From positions 1,955,518 to 2,019,517 of the forward strand of contig BCJJ01000002.1 of the NCBI GenBank assembly GCA_039545355.1: 64,000 bases of DNA, in the 5' to 3' direction. Position numbers and translations under genes: made by a program. Source of the DNA: Trichosporon coremiiforme. Taxonomy: Eukaryota > Basidiomycota > Tremellomycetes > Trichosporonales > Trichosporonaceae. The notes under the pieces were generated by a model. The model was given only the letters and a program-made list of their open reading frames with translations, ran no database searches and was not told the DNA's origin. The first letter of the stretch is position 1. Each line of letters begins with the position of its first letter. Shown here piece after piece: positions 12,180-23,678 of this stretch.

Positions 12180-13270
12180 TCACGCATCGTTCGTGGTGAC
12201 GATGCCCTTGATGAGCTTCTTGTACACGTCCTCATCCTCGGAAGAGAACACGCAGAACACGACCTGCTTCACCTGCCTGTCAGTCGACGTTGACATTTAC
12301 ACAACTGACCTTGTCGTCCTTCTTCAGGAAGTCTTTCGTCGTCTCGATGGCGACCTCGGTCGCGTCCTCGATCGGGTAGCCGTCTGGATCGTCAGTTCCA
12401 GATCGTCCAAGCGCAGCTGCCATGTGGGAGGTGCAATGCGGTGGCTGCCTGAGACAGAACGCTAATCGCCAAGGGTACTCACAGATTCCAGTGCTGATGC
12501 TCGGGAAAGCGATACTAGTGCCGCCGATCTTTGAGCAATGTTCCAGCGCGGACTTGTAGCAGCTCGCAAGCTGCGACGCGCACTGGTCCTTTCTCGACTC
12601 GGAGTAGATAGGTCCAACGGCGTGCGCGACATACTTCGCGGGGAGCTGGAGTCAGTTCATCCCAAGATGTGTGTAACTGGATAGGCTGACACGAAGCCTG
12701 GGAATAGTGATGAGAGACAGCATTAGCGACCGTGTCGCGATCGGAGCTATCGCTGTTTCCAGCGGAGAAGCCATTGCACTTCCCGGCCGCTATCACGCCG
12801 GTAGACAACTCACGTCGTATCCCTTGGTCACCTTCACCTCTCCGGTGTTGGCTCCTCCGAGACCCCTGCACTCCCGCAGCAGATCAGGCCCAGCAGCACG
12901 GTGAATCGCACCGTCAACGCCGCCGCCTCCCAGAAGCGATTTGTTGGCAGCGTTGACGATCATGTCAGTCTGCATCGTCAACGAGGGGAACTCTTGCAGC
13001 TTGCCTCCACCATGGGCAGTAAGCGTGCTGCCCATTAGCTGCGCACCTTGAGCTTCGTGATATCACCTGCGGCGTAAGCTTACGTTCAAAGTCGGTGAAG
13101 CTTTAATCACCTCTCCAAATGGATAGCCGCTTCCCGATGCCTTGGTTGGAGACGGTCGGGAGGTCCTTTGGGTCGATGGGCGACATGACGGAGGTCGTGG
13201 ATGCCAGACGGAGGCCGGCACGCAGAGGAGATCGGGAGAAAGCAGGGAGGGCCCGAGCAGCCGCAAGCAT
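12180..13270 (-). CDS. Macro-domain (ADP-ribose hydrolase type) protein, probably mitochondrial
   Basis: Six exons join in phase: 13270-13111, 13066-13047, 12969-12814, 12645-12483, 12383-12310 and 12263-12180, giving 218 residues. The macro domain is clear: WRGDITKLK, then [20 protein letters not shown] (adenine- and ribose-binding loops), [47 protein letters not shown], and [17 protein letters not shown] at the end. Known relatives (MACROD1, YmdB) remove ADP-ribose from proteins or hydrolyse O-acetyl-ADP-ribose. The first 26 residues ([20 protein letters not shown] onward) have no acidic residue and regular Arg spacing, like a mitochondrial presequence. A second in-frame ATG (MSPIDPKDL) just after it could give a cytosolic form. 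The gene shares a 246-bp upstream region with the divergent Vps39 gene. Exon 2 is only 20 nt, which automated annotation may miss. Confidence 0.92.
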
Positions 13271-13516
13271 GTATCGGGTTTCTGTTTTTGAGTGCGCTCG
13301 TTGATCTCGTCGGCGGAGACAGCGAGTGTGTGTTGATGAAAGTGCTCGCAGACACCGTTGCCACAGATGTAGCACGAGATCTGGGGGAGGAAGGTACGTC
13401 ATGCCCGGTTCCGGTAACCTCCACCTGGCCACCGCGTTCCGCGACCTCAGCTCAATGTCGGCTTGTTCCTCCTGACCTACGACCATCTTATACCTCCTGC
13501 ATCGACGCTCGTCACC
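13271..13516. promoter_or_regulatory. Shared divergent promoter, macro-domain gene / Vps39
   Basis: The two start codons, minus at 13270 and plus at 13517, are 246 bp apart, so both promoters and 5' leaders must lie here. No TATA-like element stands out. Confidence 0.6.
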
Positions 13517-16500
13517 ATGGGCAGCCATGCCCTGCACCCTCTTATCGCAGGGACTAAGACCCGAATCACCGCCTTGCACCAGCATGGTAAGTTTAGGGAG
13601 CTCTAGAGCCGTCCCGAGCTTGGGCTGACGATCTTAGGTGATCAATTGTACGCGGGCTGCGCCGACGGGTCTCTGCGTGTCTACTCCCTAGAGGAGCTCG
13701 ACGGCGAGTCTCCCAAGCTCCTCGAGACGCATCAGGTCGGGCGAAGACAGATCGACCAGATTGGAATTCTGCCGGAAGCCAAGCAGCTGGTGGTATTGAC
13801 CGGTAAGCTATCGGAGCGGGATAGACAGCTGACGTACAGACTCAACTGTGACGCTTCATAAGCTGAGCAACCTGATGGGGAAGGGATGCATGACGACACT
13901 CTCGCAAGCTAGGACACCGCATGCGTTTGCAATCACGACATACTTTGCGCCTTCTCCAGCGAAACAGGAAGGGGGGACCCCGGGGAAGGTCTCGAAGGAC
14001 CTGCTCGTCATCGGATGTCGGAAAAAGGTGTTGGTCTACGGCGCGGGGAAGAACCTGGGTGAGGCTTGGGAGCTTTCGCTTCCTCACAGCCCGAGAACAG
14101 TCATCTTCCCCGCTCCGTTCTACGCCGACTTGCCCGAGATCGTGCACCTGCTGTACTCCCCGCAGTCCAGTGTGCTCCTGCACATTTCGAGCGGCCCGGC
14201 AGCGGCGTCTCGACTGTCCGTGACGGAACTCCCAACCACTGGCTATCCAGCGACTGCTGGGCCGTCGGACACCAAGTCGGGTCAGGAGGCCGGAGGCGGT
14301 TTCGGCAGCGCCTTCACGGGCTTCGGAGGGATGCTCAGCAAGGCGGCTATCCCTGCTGGAACGAGAACCGTTGGAGGGGAGGTGCTTCTGGCTCGAGATG
14401 GTAAGCTCAAGAAGTGACACTATGGAGCTGACAAAGCAGACTTGGGTGTCTTCTTCTCGTCGGAAGGACGCTTCACGAGGAGCGAATCGCTGCAGTGGCC
14501 CGCGACGCCCGACTCGCTAGCCTTCGGCAATCCGTATATCTATTCTGTTCTGCCTGCCGCGGCAAGCTCAGGCTCCGGATCGACTCCGCCGTTACCTTCA
14601 GTCCGCATACACCTCGCACCGAAACTAGCCCTGCGAAGTACAGTGACCTTTCCTGCCCCGTCCGCTGGCGGTCTCACTGTCTCAGCTATTAACGTCAGCT
14701 CGACGACAGGACCGCAAGGACAGTCAGTGGCAGCGCCGAGAGTCTTGCTGGTTTCCACTCCGACCGACAAGACGCTGCTGCACAATGAAGGAAGCACTGT
14801 GTGGGAGATGTGGACGGGTGATGTCGGGGACGCGGTTGACGAACTCGTTAAGGAAGGACGAGTAGCTGACGCTATTGGTTTAGTAGAAGCATCGGGCGAC
14901 GCGAAGTTGGCTCCTGTGAGTGCAGCTCAGAAAACAACTTCACCAGCTGACATGCAGACGCAGAAACTGGCCCACCTTCGTGTCCTCCAGGCAGTCTCAC
15001 AATTTGCGCGTGGAGAGTACCAGCCTGCGATCGAGACGTTTATCGCCCAGAACGTTCACCCAGCTAAGGTCGTGGCGCTGTACCCGAAACAGGCCATCTC
15101 GGGGAATCTGTATGTTCCTCGGGAAGACTGGATGTCGCTGTTTGGCGCTGTCGAGGGCGCGCGTCTGGGGCCGCCAGAGCTTCCAGAGTCTGCGCCACAG
15201 CCGGAGACCTCGGCTCCAAAATCCCTGTTCAATGCGCACCTGTCGCTGGCGAGGAAGAAGAGCAACGAGTCGATCCGGTCGGTAGCGAGTACCGCGAAGG
15301 ACGACCGCTCGCCGACACCAGATGCCCCCGTCGTCGGTAAGGACGTTCCGGGGGACAGTACCGAGATCTCGCGAGCGGCAATTGATGAGCTCATCTACTT
15401 CCTGTCAGACAGGAGACAGAAGCTTGCTGGCGCCATCCCGGCTCTCGGCAAGCCGTTACCTTCGGAGGCGGACATGGTGCCGCTGTCTGACATACCAGCG
15501 AAGGAGGTGCACGAGCTGCCAGACGTACCGATGTCCGAGCTGAACGCTGAGCAGTTGCTCCGGACGGCGCAGGTCGTGTACACCAGCCTGCTGAAGGTGT
15601 ACCTCGTTGCGCGTCCGACGCTCGTCGGAAGTCTGTGCCGAATCGAGAACTGGTGCGACGTCGCCGAGGTGGAGCCTCTACTGAGAGAAAAAGGAGTGAG
15701 CTCTGAGATCATCTGACTCGAGCTGACCACCAGCGTATCGATGACCTCCGTGACCTCTACATGCAGAAGAACATGCACGACAAGGCTCTCAACATGCTGT
15801 ATGAGTGAGTTGCGCTCTCGAACTTGAAGCTGACGATCCAGGCAGGCTCAGCCGGAGGACGACCCGCTCGATCGGTATCCGCCAACGATACGGTACCTCG
15901 AGAAACTCGGCCCGTCTCACCTCGACCTGATCTTTGCATCCGCAAAGTGGATCTTCCGCGAGGACCCGCAGCGCGCTCTGCAGATCTTCACCGCCGATGA
16001 GCCCGAGGTCGACGCCTTGCCGCGAGCAAAGGTGACGGCGTTCCTTGAGCTGGAGCACTGGCCGAGCGCCGTCAAGTACCTCGAGCACGTCATCGCTTTA
16101 GGCGAGCAGAGCCCAGACTTGCATGACAAGCTAGCGGAGCTGCTGCTGCGAAGCGTGCGTGAGGCGTCGAAGGAGCAGAAGTCAGAGGTCGAGGGCAAGG
16201 CGCTCGGCAAGCTGCTTGAATTCCTCTCGACGTCGACACGCTATCGCGCATACCGCATTTTAAGCCAGCTCCGAGGTGATGGTAAGCTGCGAGGTTGCGA
16301 ATGCTAGCTGACGACAGAAACGCCTCGCGCGCGGGCGCTGCTGCAGGGCCGTCTGGGCAACCACGACGCTGCTCTGCGGATTTACGTCTACGACCTTGAG
16401 GACTACCACGCCGCGGAGGCGTACTGCTCCAAGGTGTACGGGAAGGATCCCGACCCGAAGGGCATCTACCTGCACCTGCTGAAGTTGTACCTGGCGCCAT

Positions 16501-16997
16501 CGCCAGGGCATCGCTCATCGATGTCTGGGCGTGCGTTCTCGCCGCTACCCTCATCGCGCGGCGGCTCGCGTCCCGGTTCGCCGCCAGTCACGTTCCCGCC
16601 GGCCGGCCTGTCCGCTGAGCCGCTCGTGAAGCCCGCGCTCGAGCTGATAACGCGTCAAGGCCTTCGCATCGACAGCGACGCCGTCATCTCTCTGCTTCCG
16701 CCCATGATCTCCGTCTCCGACGTGCAGACCTACCTTAGCAAGCAGCTGAAGGCGACGCACTCTGCGCTAGCGGCGCACCGGATCCAGAAGGAGCTCGTCA
16801 AATCGCGCAACTTGCAGGTCAAAGGGCTCGTGCTGAACCTGGAGGTCCGACGCGTCAAGGTCGACGACCAGCGCGTGTGTCCCCAGTGTCACAAGCGGCT
16901 GGGACAGAGCGCCATCGCTGTCCACGCCCCCAGGGGACAGGTCACGCACCTCCACTGCAAGGACCAGTTCAGCGCTGTGCTCAACAGGCAGCAGTGA
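13517..16997 (+). CDS. VAM6: Vps39/Vam6 homologue, HOPS tethering complex subunit
   Basis: Seven exons join in phase: 13517-13586, 13638-13802, 13840-14400, 14440-15695, 15734-15804, 15842-16281 and 16318-16997, giving 1080 residues. The order fits Vps39/Vam6: an N-terminal citron-homology beta-propeller (opening ITALHQHGDQLYAGCADGSL), a helical clathrin-repeat middle (DDLRDLYMQKNMHDKALNML, then DRYPPTIRYLEKLGPSHLDL) and a C-terminal Vps39_2 region (CSKVYGKDPDPKGIYLHLLK). It ends in a Cys/His zinc-type motif (VCPQCHKRLG, then HLHCKDQF). Vps39 links Rab7/Ypt7 to vacuole and late-endosome fusion through HOPS. Ser/Pro-rich linkers interrupt the propeller and the Vps39_2 region. All introns are 35-51 nt and end with CTGAC-type branch motifs. 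Length fits the family. Confidence 0.93.
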
Positions 16998-17170
16998 GCC
17001 GAGCCGCTGCAGGTAGTGAGGCTGAGCGCCCTAGGGCGGCGGGCTCGGGACAGCGTAGAGATGGTCAGAGGGCCATGGCATCGGTGGGACAGTACGAATC
17101 GGCGCATCGCGTCCGCCGACCCAGAGCACACAAACTAGAACAAACATTATGCATTCTTCTAACTCTACGT

Positions 17171-17773
17171 CTATCCCGTCATGCAATCGCAAAACTTGTC
17201 TCCTTCAGCCTGTATAACCAGCTCCTTGAGTCCAAGCGGCTCAAGAGCCTGCTTGACCTTTCCCTTCATGCGGTCAACGCCCAGCCGACTCGCACTTAGC
17301 TGTAAATGCAAACTCGCTCTGAGCCCATTGACATCCTGCCAAAACCGCGGCGCACTGAAAGTGACGCCCTGCGAGTTGAGATCCGCCAGCGCCCTCCTAA
17401 CGGCGCCATCGTCGCCGATATCCAGCGCCAGGACACGGCCACTCTCGAGCACGAGCGGCGCGACTGAGGCGAGGATGAGGAGCGCGATGAAGAGGGACGC
17501 GAGCGGGTCCCAGATTGTCAACCCCGTCCAGCGGATCAGGAGGGTGGACACGATGACGCCGACGGAACCGAGTGTGTCGGCGAGCACGTGCAGGAACACG
17601 CCGTGCATGTTGTGGGAGTGGGCGTGGTCGTGCCCGTGCCCGTGGTGGTGGTGGCCGTGAGAGTGGGAGTGGGAGTGGGAGTGGGAGTGACCGTGGTGAT
17701 GATCGTGGTTGTGACCATGGTCGTGGTGGTCGTGATGGTCGTGCGAGTGGGAGTGACCATTGGCGTGGGCGTG

Positions 17774-17805
<32 letters not shown>

Positions 17806-19201
17806 GATCGTGACCGTTCGAGTGCGAGTGGTCATGGTCGTGGTGCGCGTGGCCGTTCAAGTGGTCGTGGCCGTTACAAGCCTCGTTGGCATGAGCGTGC
17901 GAGTGGCCGTGGTCGTCCGTCTTCTTCTCGTGCACTTCATGTCCGTGGCTGTGTCCATGTCCGTGGTGGTGATGACCCCCAGTGGCCCACATACCGAACA
18001 GATTGATGCCGAGGCCGACACTGCTCACAAGTAGCAACTGCCGGGTCTCCATCTCGGGCGGGTTGAAGACCCTCTGCACGCCCTCAAAGATGATGAACAC
18101 AGATACAAGCATGAGGAACACGCCGTTGCCGAATCCACTGAGAGTTTCGACCCGGCCATAGCCGAAACTGTACTGCGCGTCCGCGGGCCATGTACTCGCC
18201 ACACTGGCCCAGAGCCCAATACCGAGCCCAAGACAGTCGAAGAGCATGTGGATCGCGTCGGAGATGAGGCCGAGCGAGTTCGTGTACAGCCCATAGGACA
18301 GTTGCACGAACATGTACGACAGGTTGAGGAGGAGGAAGTAGAAGATCTTCCTGCTTGCTGGGTTGAGCAATATGGCGCTCAGGTGGGCCTTCCAGGCGGT
18401 GATGGAGGACTTGCGGATCGTGACGAGCGCGGGGAGGAGGGTGAGCAGGTCGGAGCTAGGAAGGGGCGAAAGCACCATCGAAGCAGCGGCGGAGGAGAGG
18501 AGCGTGGACCGGCTGGCACTGAGGATGAAGCCAGAGAGCAAGAGGACGGGGAGGAGGAGGACGTCGAGCTTCAAGTTCGCCCCGGTGAGGATGAGGCCGA
18601 GCAAGGCTCCGCAGGCGAGGACGGGGAGACGGCTCCCACTGCGAGGGAGGAGGGACTCGGCGGCAGAGACACCGGCGAGCGCGAGACACGCGACCAGGCT
18701 AGACTCGCGCTGCACCTGACTCAGCGCGACGGCGGCCACGGCGACAGCGAGCCCGTAGTCCCTTCCCAGAATCCTTCTTGCCAGTAACAGCACTCCGGTC
18801 CTCACCGGCCCAACGTTCTTGACGCAGAGAACCGCGAGCGCGAGCCTGACCAGCCTCGCTGTCTCCCTGTACCATCCCCTGTCCTCCTTCGGCTCTTTTC
18901 CCCGCATACGCGCGAACGCGTTCGTCTCCTTCTGCTTTTGTCGGAACGTCGAGATCAGTTGAGCGGCACAGTAGCCCAGAAGGACGAGGCCAATCCCGCC
19001 CAGCACGGAGAGGAGCGGCGCCTCGTGAACATGCCTGAAGACGGGCGAGTGGCCGCTGTCGCTGTGGCCCGAGTGGTCCCCGTCCCCTGCTGCGTGGTGC
19101 AGGTCTAGGTCATCGGCGGAGGAGAGGAGGCGTTTTCGCGGCGAGATCACGAGGTGGACGGCCAGGAGGGCCAGGCCGGAGAGAACGCTCGACGTCTTCA
19201 T
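17171..19201 (-). CDS. MSC2: Msc2-type zinc transporter, cation diffusion facilitator family
   Basis: A single open frame of 676 residues. The N-terminal half has several hydrophobic helices beyond the standard CDF core, as in yeast Msc2 and human ZnT5. The CDF core follows: one helix has ISDAIHMLFD with the His-x3-Asp pair at about H318/D322, a later helix has HVLADTLGSVG with the matching pair at about H538/D542, and a short cytosolic tail follows. Between them lies a His-rich loop of about 120 residues (roughly 410-530) made of HGH, HSH, HDH and HHDHDH runs. Msc2 works with Zrg17 to move zinc into the ER and secretory pathway; that role is inferred by homology. The gene converges on Vps39 with only 173 bp between stop codons. 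The plus-strand Val/Gly/Arg-rich ORFs opposite the loop are shadows. Confidence 0.92.
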
Positions 19202-20393
19202 GTTGTCGAGGGACGAGGTGGGGAAGGGAAAGGGGATGGGGGAAAGTGGTGACCTCGCGAAGGGTCGGAGAAGAGCTGACGCACTCGGTGCGTAACGCTT
19301 AGTCGCCTGCAGCAGGTGTCCGAGAGAGTTTGAACTCCCGTGTTGAGCCTGCAGAGCTCAGTCGGAGCTCTAGAGTGGGAGGAGGCTGTTTCTGCCAGTC
19401 GAGCTGCGGCAAAAGCTGGCTATAGTCGGGACAAGCGTCGGGGCCGAGTCAGATGTTGAGATCGGGGTCGTAGACGCCGTCGGTCTCTCTGAGACGATAA
19501 ACAGAGGAGAGGAGTGGGACAGGTCAAAGTCGTGTGTAAGAATGCAACCGAGAGTTCGTGTAGGTGTTGGAAACGAGGTGAAGGACAGCGCAACGCCAAG
19601 CCGCAGATCGGCGAGGGGTTCGAGCGTCGGGAAGTGCTGCGCGTGCGTGCCGTGAGCCGTGATACCGCACGCCAGTTCTGCCGTGTGCGTCGAAGAATGT
19701 CAAAAGGAGCTGTGGTGAAGTGAGCACAGACACAAATCTCGTGCACAGTGACCTTGACTCCTGCGTTCGCCAAGGCTGGCTGCACGGCATGCACGGTTGG
19801 CCCACAGCGACAGGGCCATGTCCTGAAATCGCTAGTCCCACCGTACGGCGGTACGGCGGAGTCCGCGACGCGTCCGTTGATCGAGCCAAAGTGGGTGGGT
19901 GGGACGGACCTGATTCAGCCCTGGCACACTCGCGTGCCTGACGACTTGGATCACTCTTCGTCCTCGAGAGCTCTCTGCACTTGGATATCCCTGTTCGTAC
20001 TCGTGCGCTCGTGCTTGCGGTTCTACGTCTGCATACCGTTACAACTAATACACATTTCTAAACAGGTTGGCTCGGGTGTGAAACAGGCATGACTAATTAT
20101 ACTTGTGTGCTGTGTCGCGCTCGCTAGTGCGGGACTCATGACAGACCGGGGGTTTCTGGTGCGTGTGATGTGGGCGTGGTGGTGTGCGTAGGGGGCATGG
20201 GGGCATGGGGGGCATGGGGGGCATGGGGTGCGTGGAGTGTGCGTGATTCACGTGAAAAGGAGGTAAGGAAGGGAGCGGGTCAAGTGGAAGACAAAATGAA
20301 GTGTATCGTGGGAGGATGCTTGAAATGTGTATCTTGGGGGTGTCAACGAGTGTCGACGGAGGTGCGGCTCGGGCAGTACCCTCGCCTCTACTC
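19202..20393. other. Intergenic spacer upstream of MSC2
   Basis: This 1.2 kb lies between the MSC2 start and the RhoGEF stop. It has a short GGCATGGG-type tandem patch (about 20187-20230), an E-box-like TCACGTGA (CACGTG core 20249-20254), and a tRNA-like patch near 19310-19380 that I rejected. No gene is supported. Confidence 0.5.
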
Positions 20394-23300
20394 CTAGATG
20401 TGCCCGCCGAGGTTCCTGCGCCGGGCTACGCTCGCCGCAGTGGGCGCAGTGACGCTGCTCTCGCGCTCGCGATCGCCCAGCGACGTGCGCGGGCGAACCA
20501 TCTTCCTAGCAGGGTTCGTGCTCGGCAGGTCTCTCATGCTAGAAGTCTCCGGCCGCGTCGAGCTGTTCCACGGCGGACGCCTCGTGCCTCCGACTGGGAC
20601 GGAGCCGGCACGCGCGGGGGGGGCGTCGAGCGCCATCGCCGGCGGGAGCGAGCGGCGGACGCGAGAGGCGGGACGCACAGTGACGTCCTCACGCAGGCGG
20701 TTCGCAAACTTGGCGTTGGCGTTGCCCGCCGTCGTCGGCTGCGCGCCAAGCGAACGGCGCATAGTCGGCTTCGTGCCCGTCCCAGTCGCAGGCTTGATGC
20801 GCCGCACGGCCGGGCGCGCGTCGCCATGGAACGCGAACGACATGACGCTCATGCTTTCGCTTGCGTCGTCGCCGGCCTCGCTGAGCGGGTGGCGAGAACG
20901 CTGCAGGCGCGTCGGGGAGCCGTCGCCGTCCTTCAGCGGTACCTTTGTCGGGCTGGGCTCAATCATGTCCTTTGTGGGACTGTTCGAAGGCGGGAGCTTG
21001 GTCGGCGTCGCATTCTCCGCGACACCGAGAAGGGTCGAGCGGCGCGGGAACCCGAGCGACAACCTGGGCGCCGCAGCGGGAGAGGGAGTCGGGCGCGCTT
21101 CGTGCCACTCGTGCACCTTGACAAACTTGTAGAGGTTGCGCGCCTTCAAGCTCTGGTGCCTGCGGCTCATCGCCGACATGCTGCTCATCCGCCGTGCGGC
21201 CTTCTCGCTCTTCTCCCTGTTCTCGGACATGGTGCTGATCGGCAGCGTCGTCGTGCCAATGAGTTCGCACAGCAGCGACACGTCCGTGAACCGCACAACC
21301 CACAACTCGGCAGACTTGCCCTTAAGAATGTCGCTGAGCCGGTGGTGGCTCTTCCTCTCTTTCAGGGTGGGCGCGCGCCTCTCCGACGTGGCGGCCGCGG
21401 TCGCTTTGGCCGATGCTTCAGACACGAGCAGACGGTTCGGCTTGGGCGCCATCAGCGTCTTGTTCTTCTCGAACCCGTCGATGCGCGCCCAGGCGTCGCG
21501 CGTCTTCTCCCTCTCCTCGTTCGTCGACTTTTCGTCCTCGATGCTGCGCACAATCTTCTGCACCTCGTCCACCATCGCCAGCGTCGCTTCATACTCTTTC
21601 GTCGACGGGGACGTGTTCTGCGGTCAACTCAAAGTCCGATCCAAATGAGCTTACGTAGAGCAGGTTCTGGAACAGGAGCGGGTACTTGAGTAACCGCTGG
21701 AAGGGCTTGGAGAGCGCGATGCTGAGTCCGGGCTCACCACGCTCCGCGGCCAGCTCCTCGAGACTCTGCAGCAGCTTGCCGAGGCGACCGAGTTGTGTCT
21801 CCGTGAGACGACGCGACGAGCGACGCCCTCCCTGCGCGATCGTTTCAGCCATGAGCAGTGCTTCGTCGATCTGCGCGAGCGCACGCTCCAAGTGTAGAAT
21901 GTACGTCGCGTACTCGCGCAAAATGTCAGACTGTCTGTCAGTTGGGAGGTCGATTGGACAACTCACATGGGATGTGAACACGTTGGCGAGGGATCGAACA
22001 AGCGGGAACTGCTCATTGTAGCGCTCTCGCAGCGCGTCGATCTGCTTGATGTGCCCCTCCATGATGCCAGTGGACACGACGGTGAGCACCTGCTCCAGGT
22101 CATCGGGCAGCGTGACGGGCCCGTTCATAACGGACGAGAATGATGAGCGCGACGTGATGCGTGAGTGGCCGCTGTCGGTGCCTCGTGCGTGGAATGAGTT
22201 GCGGTGCTTCTGCGTGCCGATCGACGTCTGCGTCGCCTGCCGCGACATTGGCGGTAAAGGCGGCTTCGCCATGTCTGGAGACCGGGTCAGCGCCGCATAC
22301 GCGTCGGCACGCCCCTCGGGCGACGACAAGTCATGGTGCGGAGGCTGCGGCGGCGGTCCCTGCTGCCCCAGTACGTGCTCACGGAACGATTCGGTAGAGA
22401 ACCGCGCGTTAGACGAGAACTGAGCCGCAATCGGGAGGTAGGGTTGGGATCCGCTGGCCGGTGAAGGTTGCAGGGGAGAGGAGGAGGTTTGGTGGTGTTC
22501 GTGCGATCCTGACGACGTTGAGGGTGATAACGTCCGAGTCAGCGCTAACGGGTCGGGAAGTGCCAGGCTGGGATCGTCGCGGGGAGGGAGTAGTGTCTTG
22601 CAGAATGTCTCGTTCAACAACAGAAGGTCTCGGACGTATCTGGCGTCAGCAGTAGGAATGCAGTTCATACTCACTTCTCTTCACTGTTGATAATCTCCCA
22701 GAGGACCTCTTGGCGTGCGCGCTCTCGCGGGCCGAGGTTTGCAATGAGCTCTTCGTCCATGATCGCGCTCCAGCTCTCGGGCTGGGGGAGGTAGCTCTTC
22801 TCTGACATGGCGTCGTTATCTTCCGAGTTGTCGGCGAGTAGGCTGCTCTTTGTGGATTTCGTCGGGCTCTCGTCGACGTTGAATAATGCAGACTTGCGAA
22901 TCTGGTGACTCGTGGTGGAGCTGGAGCGGGAGAGCTGATTGCTGGGTGTGACGTTGCCTCGTGTTGGCGATCCGGGGCGCGAGTTGGTGGAAGCAGTTCT
23001 GTTGAGGAGATGGCGAGTGGGAGACCCAGATTGCCGACGTGAAGGCACTCGTGCAGGGAGCGTCGCGCGTCGCAAGTCGGTTTCGCTTGCTGTCGGCTGG
23101 GGCGTGTCTGTCCCTCGCGACGGACTCTGAAACGCGACCTTCTTGACGTTGTCGAAGCTCACGCGATGGCGGGGCGAGCGTACACTCGCGCGCTCCGCTG
23201 CGCCGACAGTTGCGACGGTGCCCCATTCGGCCATCCCATCAGACGCGAACGGAATGTCGGGAATGGAGGGAAGCGAGTTCGAGTGGTGCTGCGGCTCGTC

Positions 23301-23678
23301 CTTGGAAGGCACGGCGGGGGCGGGTTTCGTGTCCGAGTGTGCATGCGACGAGGCTCTACTCGCGACGCTTGCGGAACGCGCGTGCCGCGTTGCCGCCCGC
23401 GCCGCCGTGCTGCTGCTTCCACCTGGGTGCTTGGTGTTGCTCTGTGCGCTTGCCGTCGAGCTCGGAGTCTGGGATCGCAGTGCGGCTTTGGTGACGCCAG
23501 TGACGCTAGCCAAGCCCGAACGCGGGCGCAGGGACGGTTTGCGCTTAACGCGGACGGTGCTGTCGTCGTCATCTGGGACAGGCTTCTTCTCGTCGAAACT
23601 GGGGCGAGGTTGTGATTTGCCCGGTGGTGGGCCTGTGCCAGGCGCAGCGGGCTTGAAGCGCGAGAAGAGCGACTTCAT
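20394..23678 (-). CDS. RhoGEF (DH-domain guanine nucleotide exchange factor)
   Basis: Four exons join in phase: 23678-22675, 22639-21967, 21930-21655 and 21617-20394, giving 1058 residues. The first splice restores the classic start of a Dbl-homology domain, RQEVLWEIINSEEKYVRDLL (about residues 322-341). The hallmark CR3-like segment KPFQRLLKYPLLFQNLLY appears before the third intron. The DH domain is interrupted around residues 350-470 by a long Ser/Pro/His-rich insertion. After it comes a region that could be a divergent PH domain (LSDILKGKSAELWVVRFTDV), then a disordered Ser/Pro/Arg-rich tail. It should activate a Rho or Cdc42-type GTPase in polarity, inferred from the family. An in-frame ATG at 23765 would add 29 Pro/Ser-rich residues; I prefer 23678 (MKSLFSRFKP). 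The introns are 35-37 nt. Confidence 0.9.

Noticed and set aside
17572..18034. Plus-strand Val/Gly/Arg-rich ORFs opposite the MSC2 gene
   Set aside because: They are antisense translations of the CAC/CAT-rich His loop.
19310..19380. tRNA-like patch: TGTCCGAGAG, a GAGTTTGAACTC T-arm-like stretch, then AGCTCAGTCGGAGC
   Set aside because: The elements are in the wrong order and spacing, the D-loop is too small and no anticodon arm or acceptor pairing fits. At most it is a relic of tRNA sequence.
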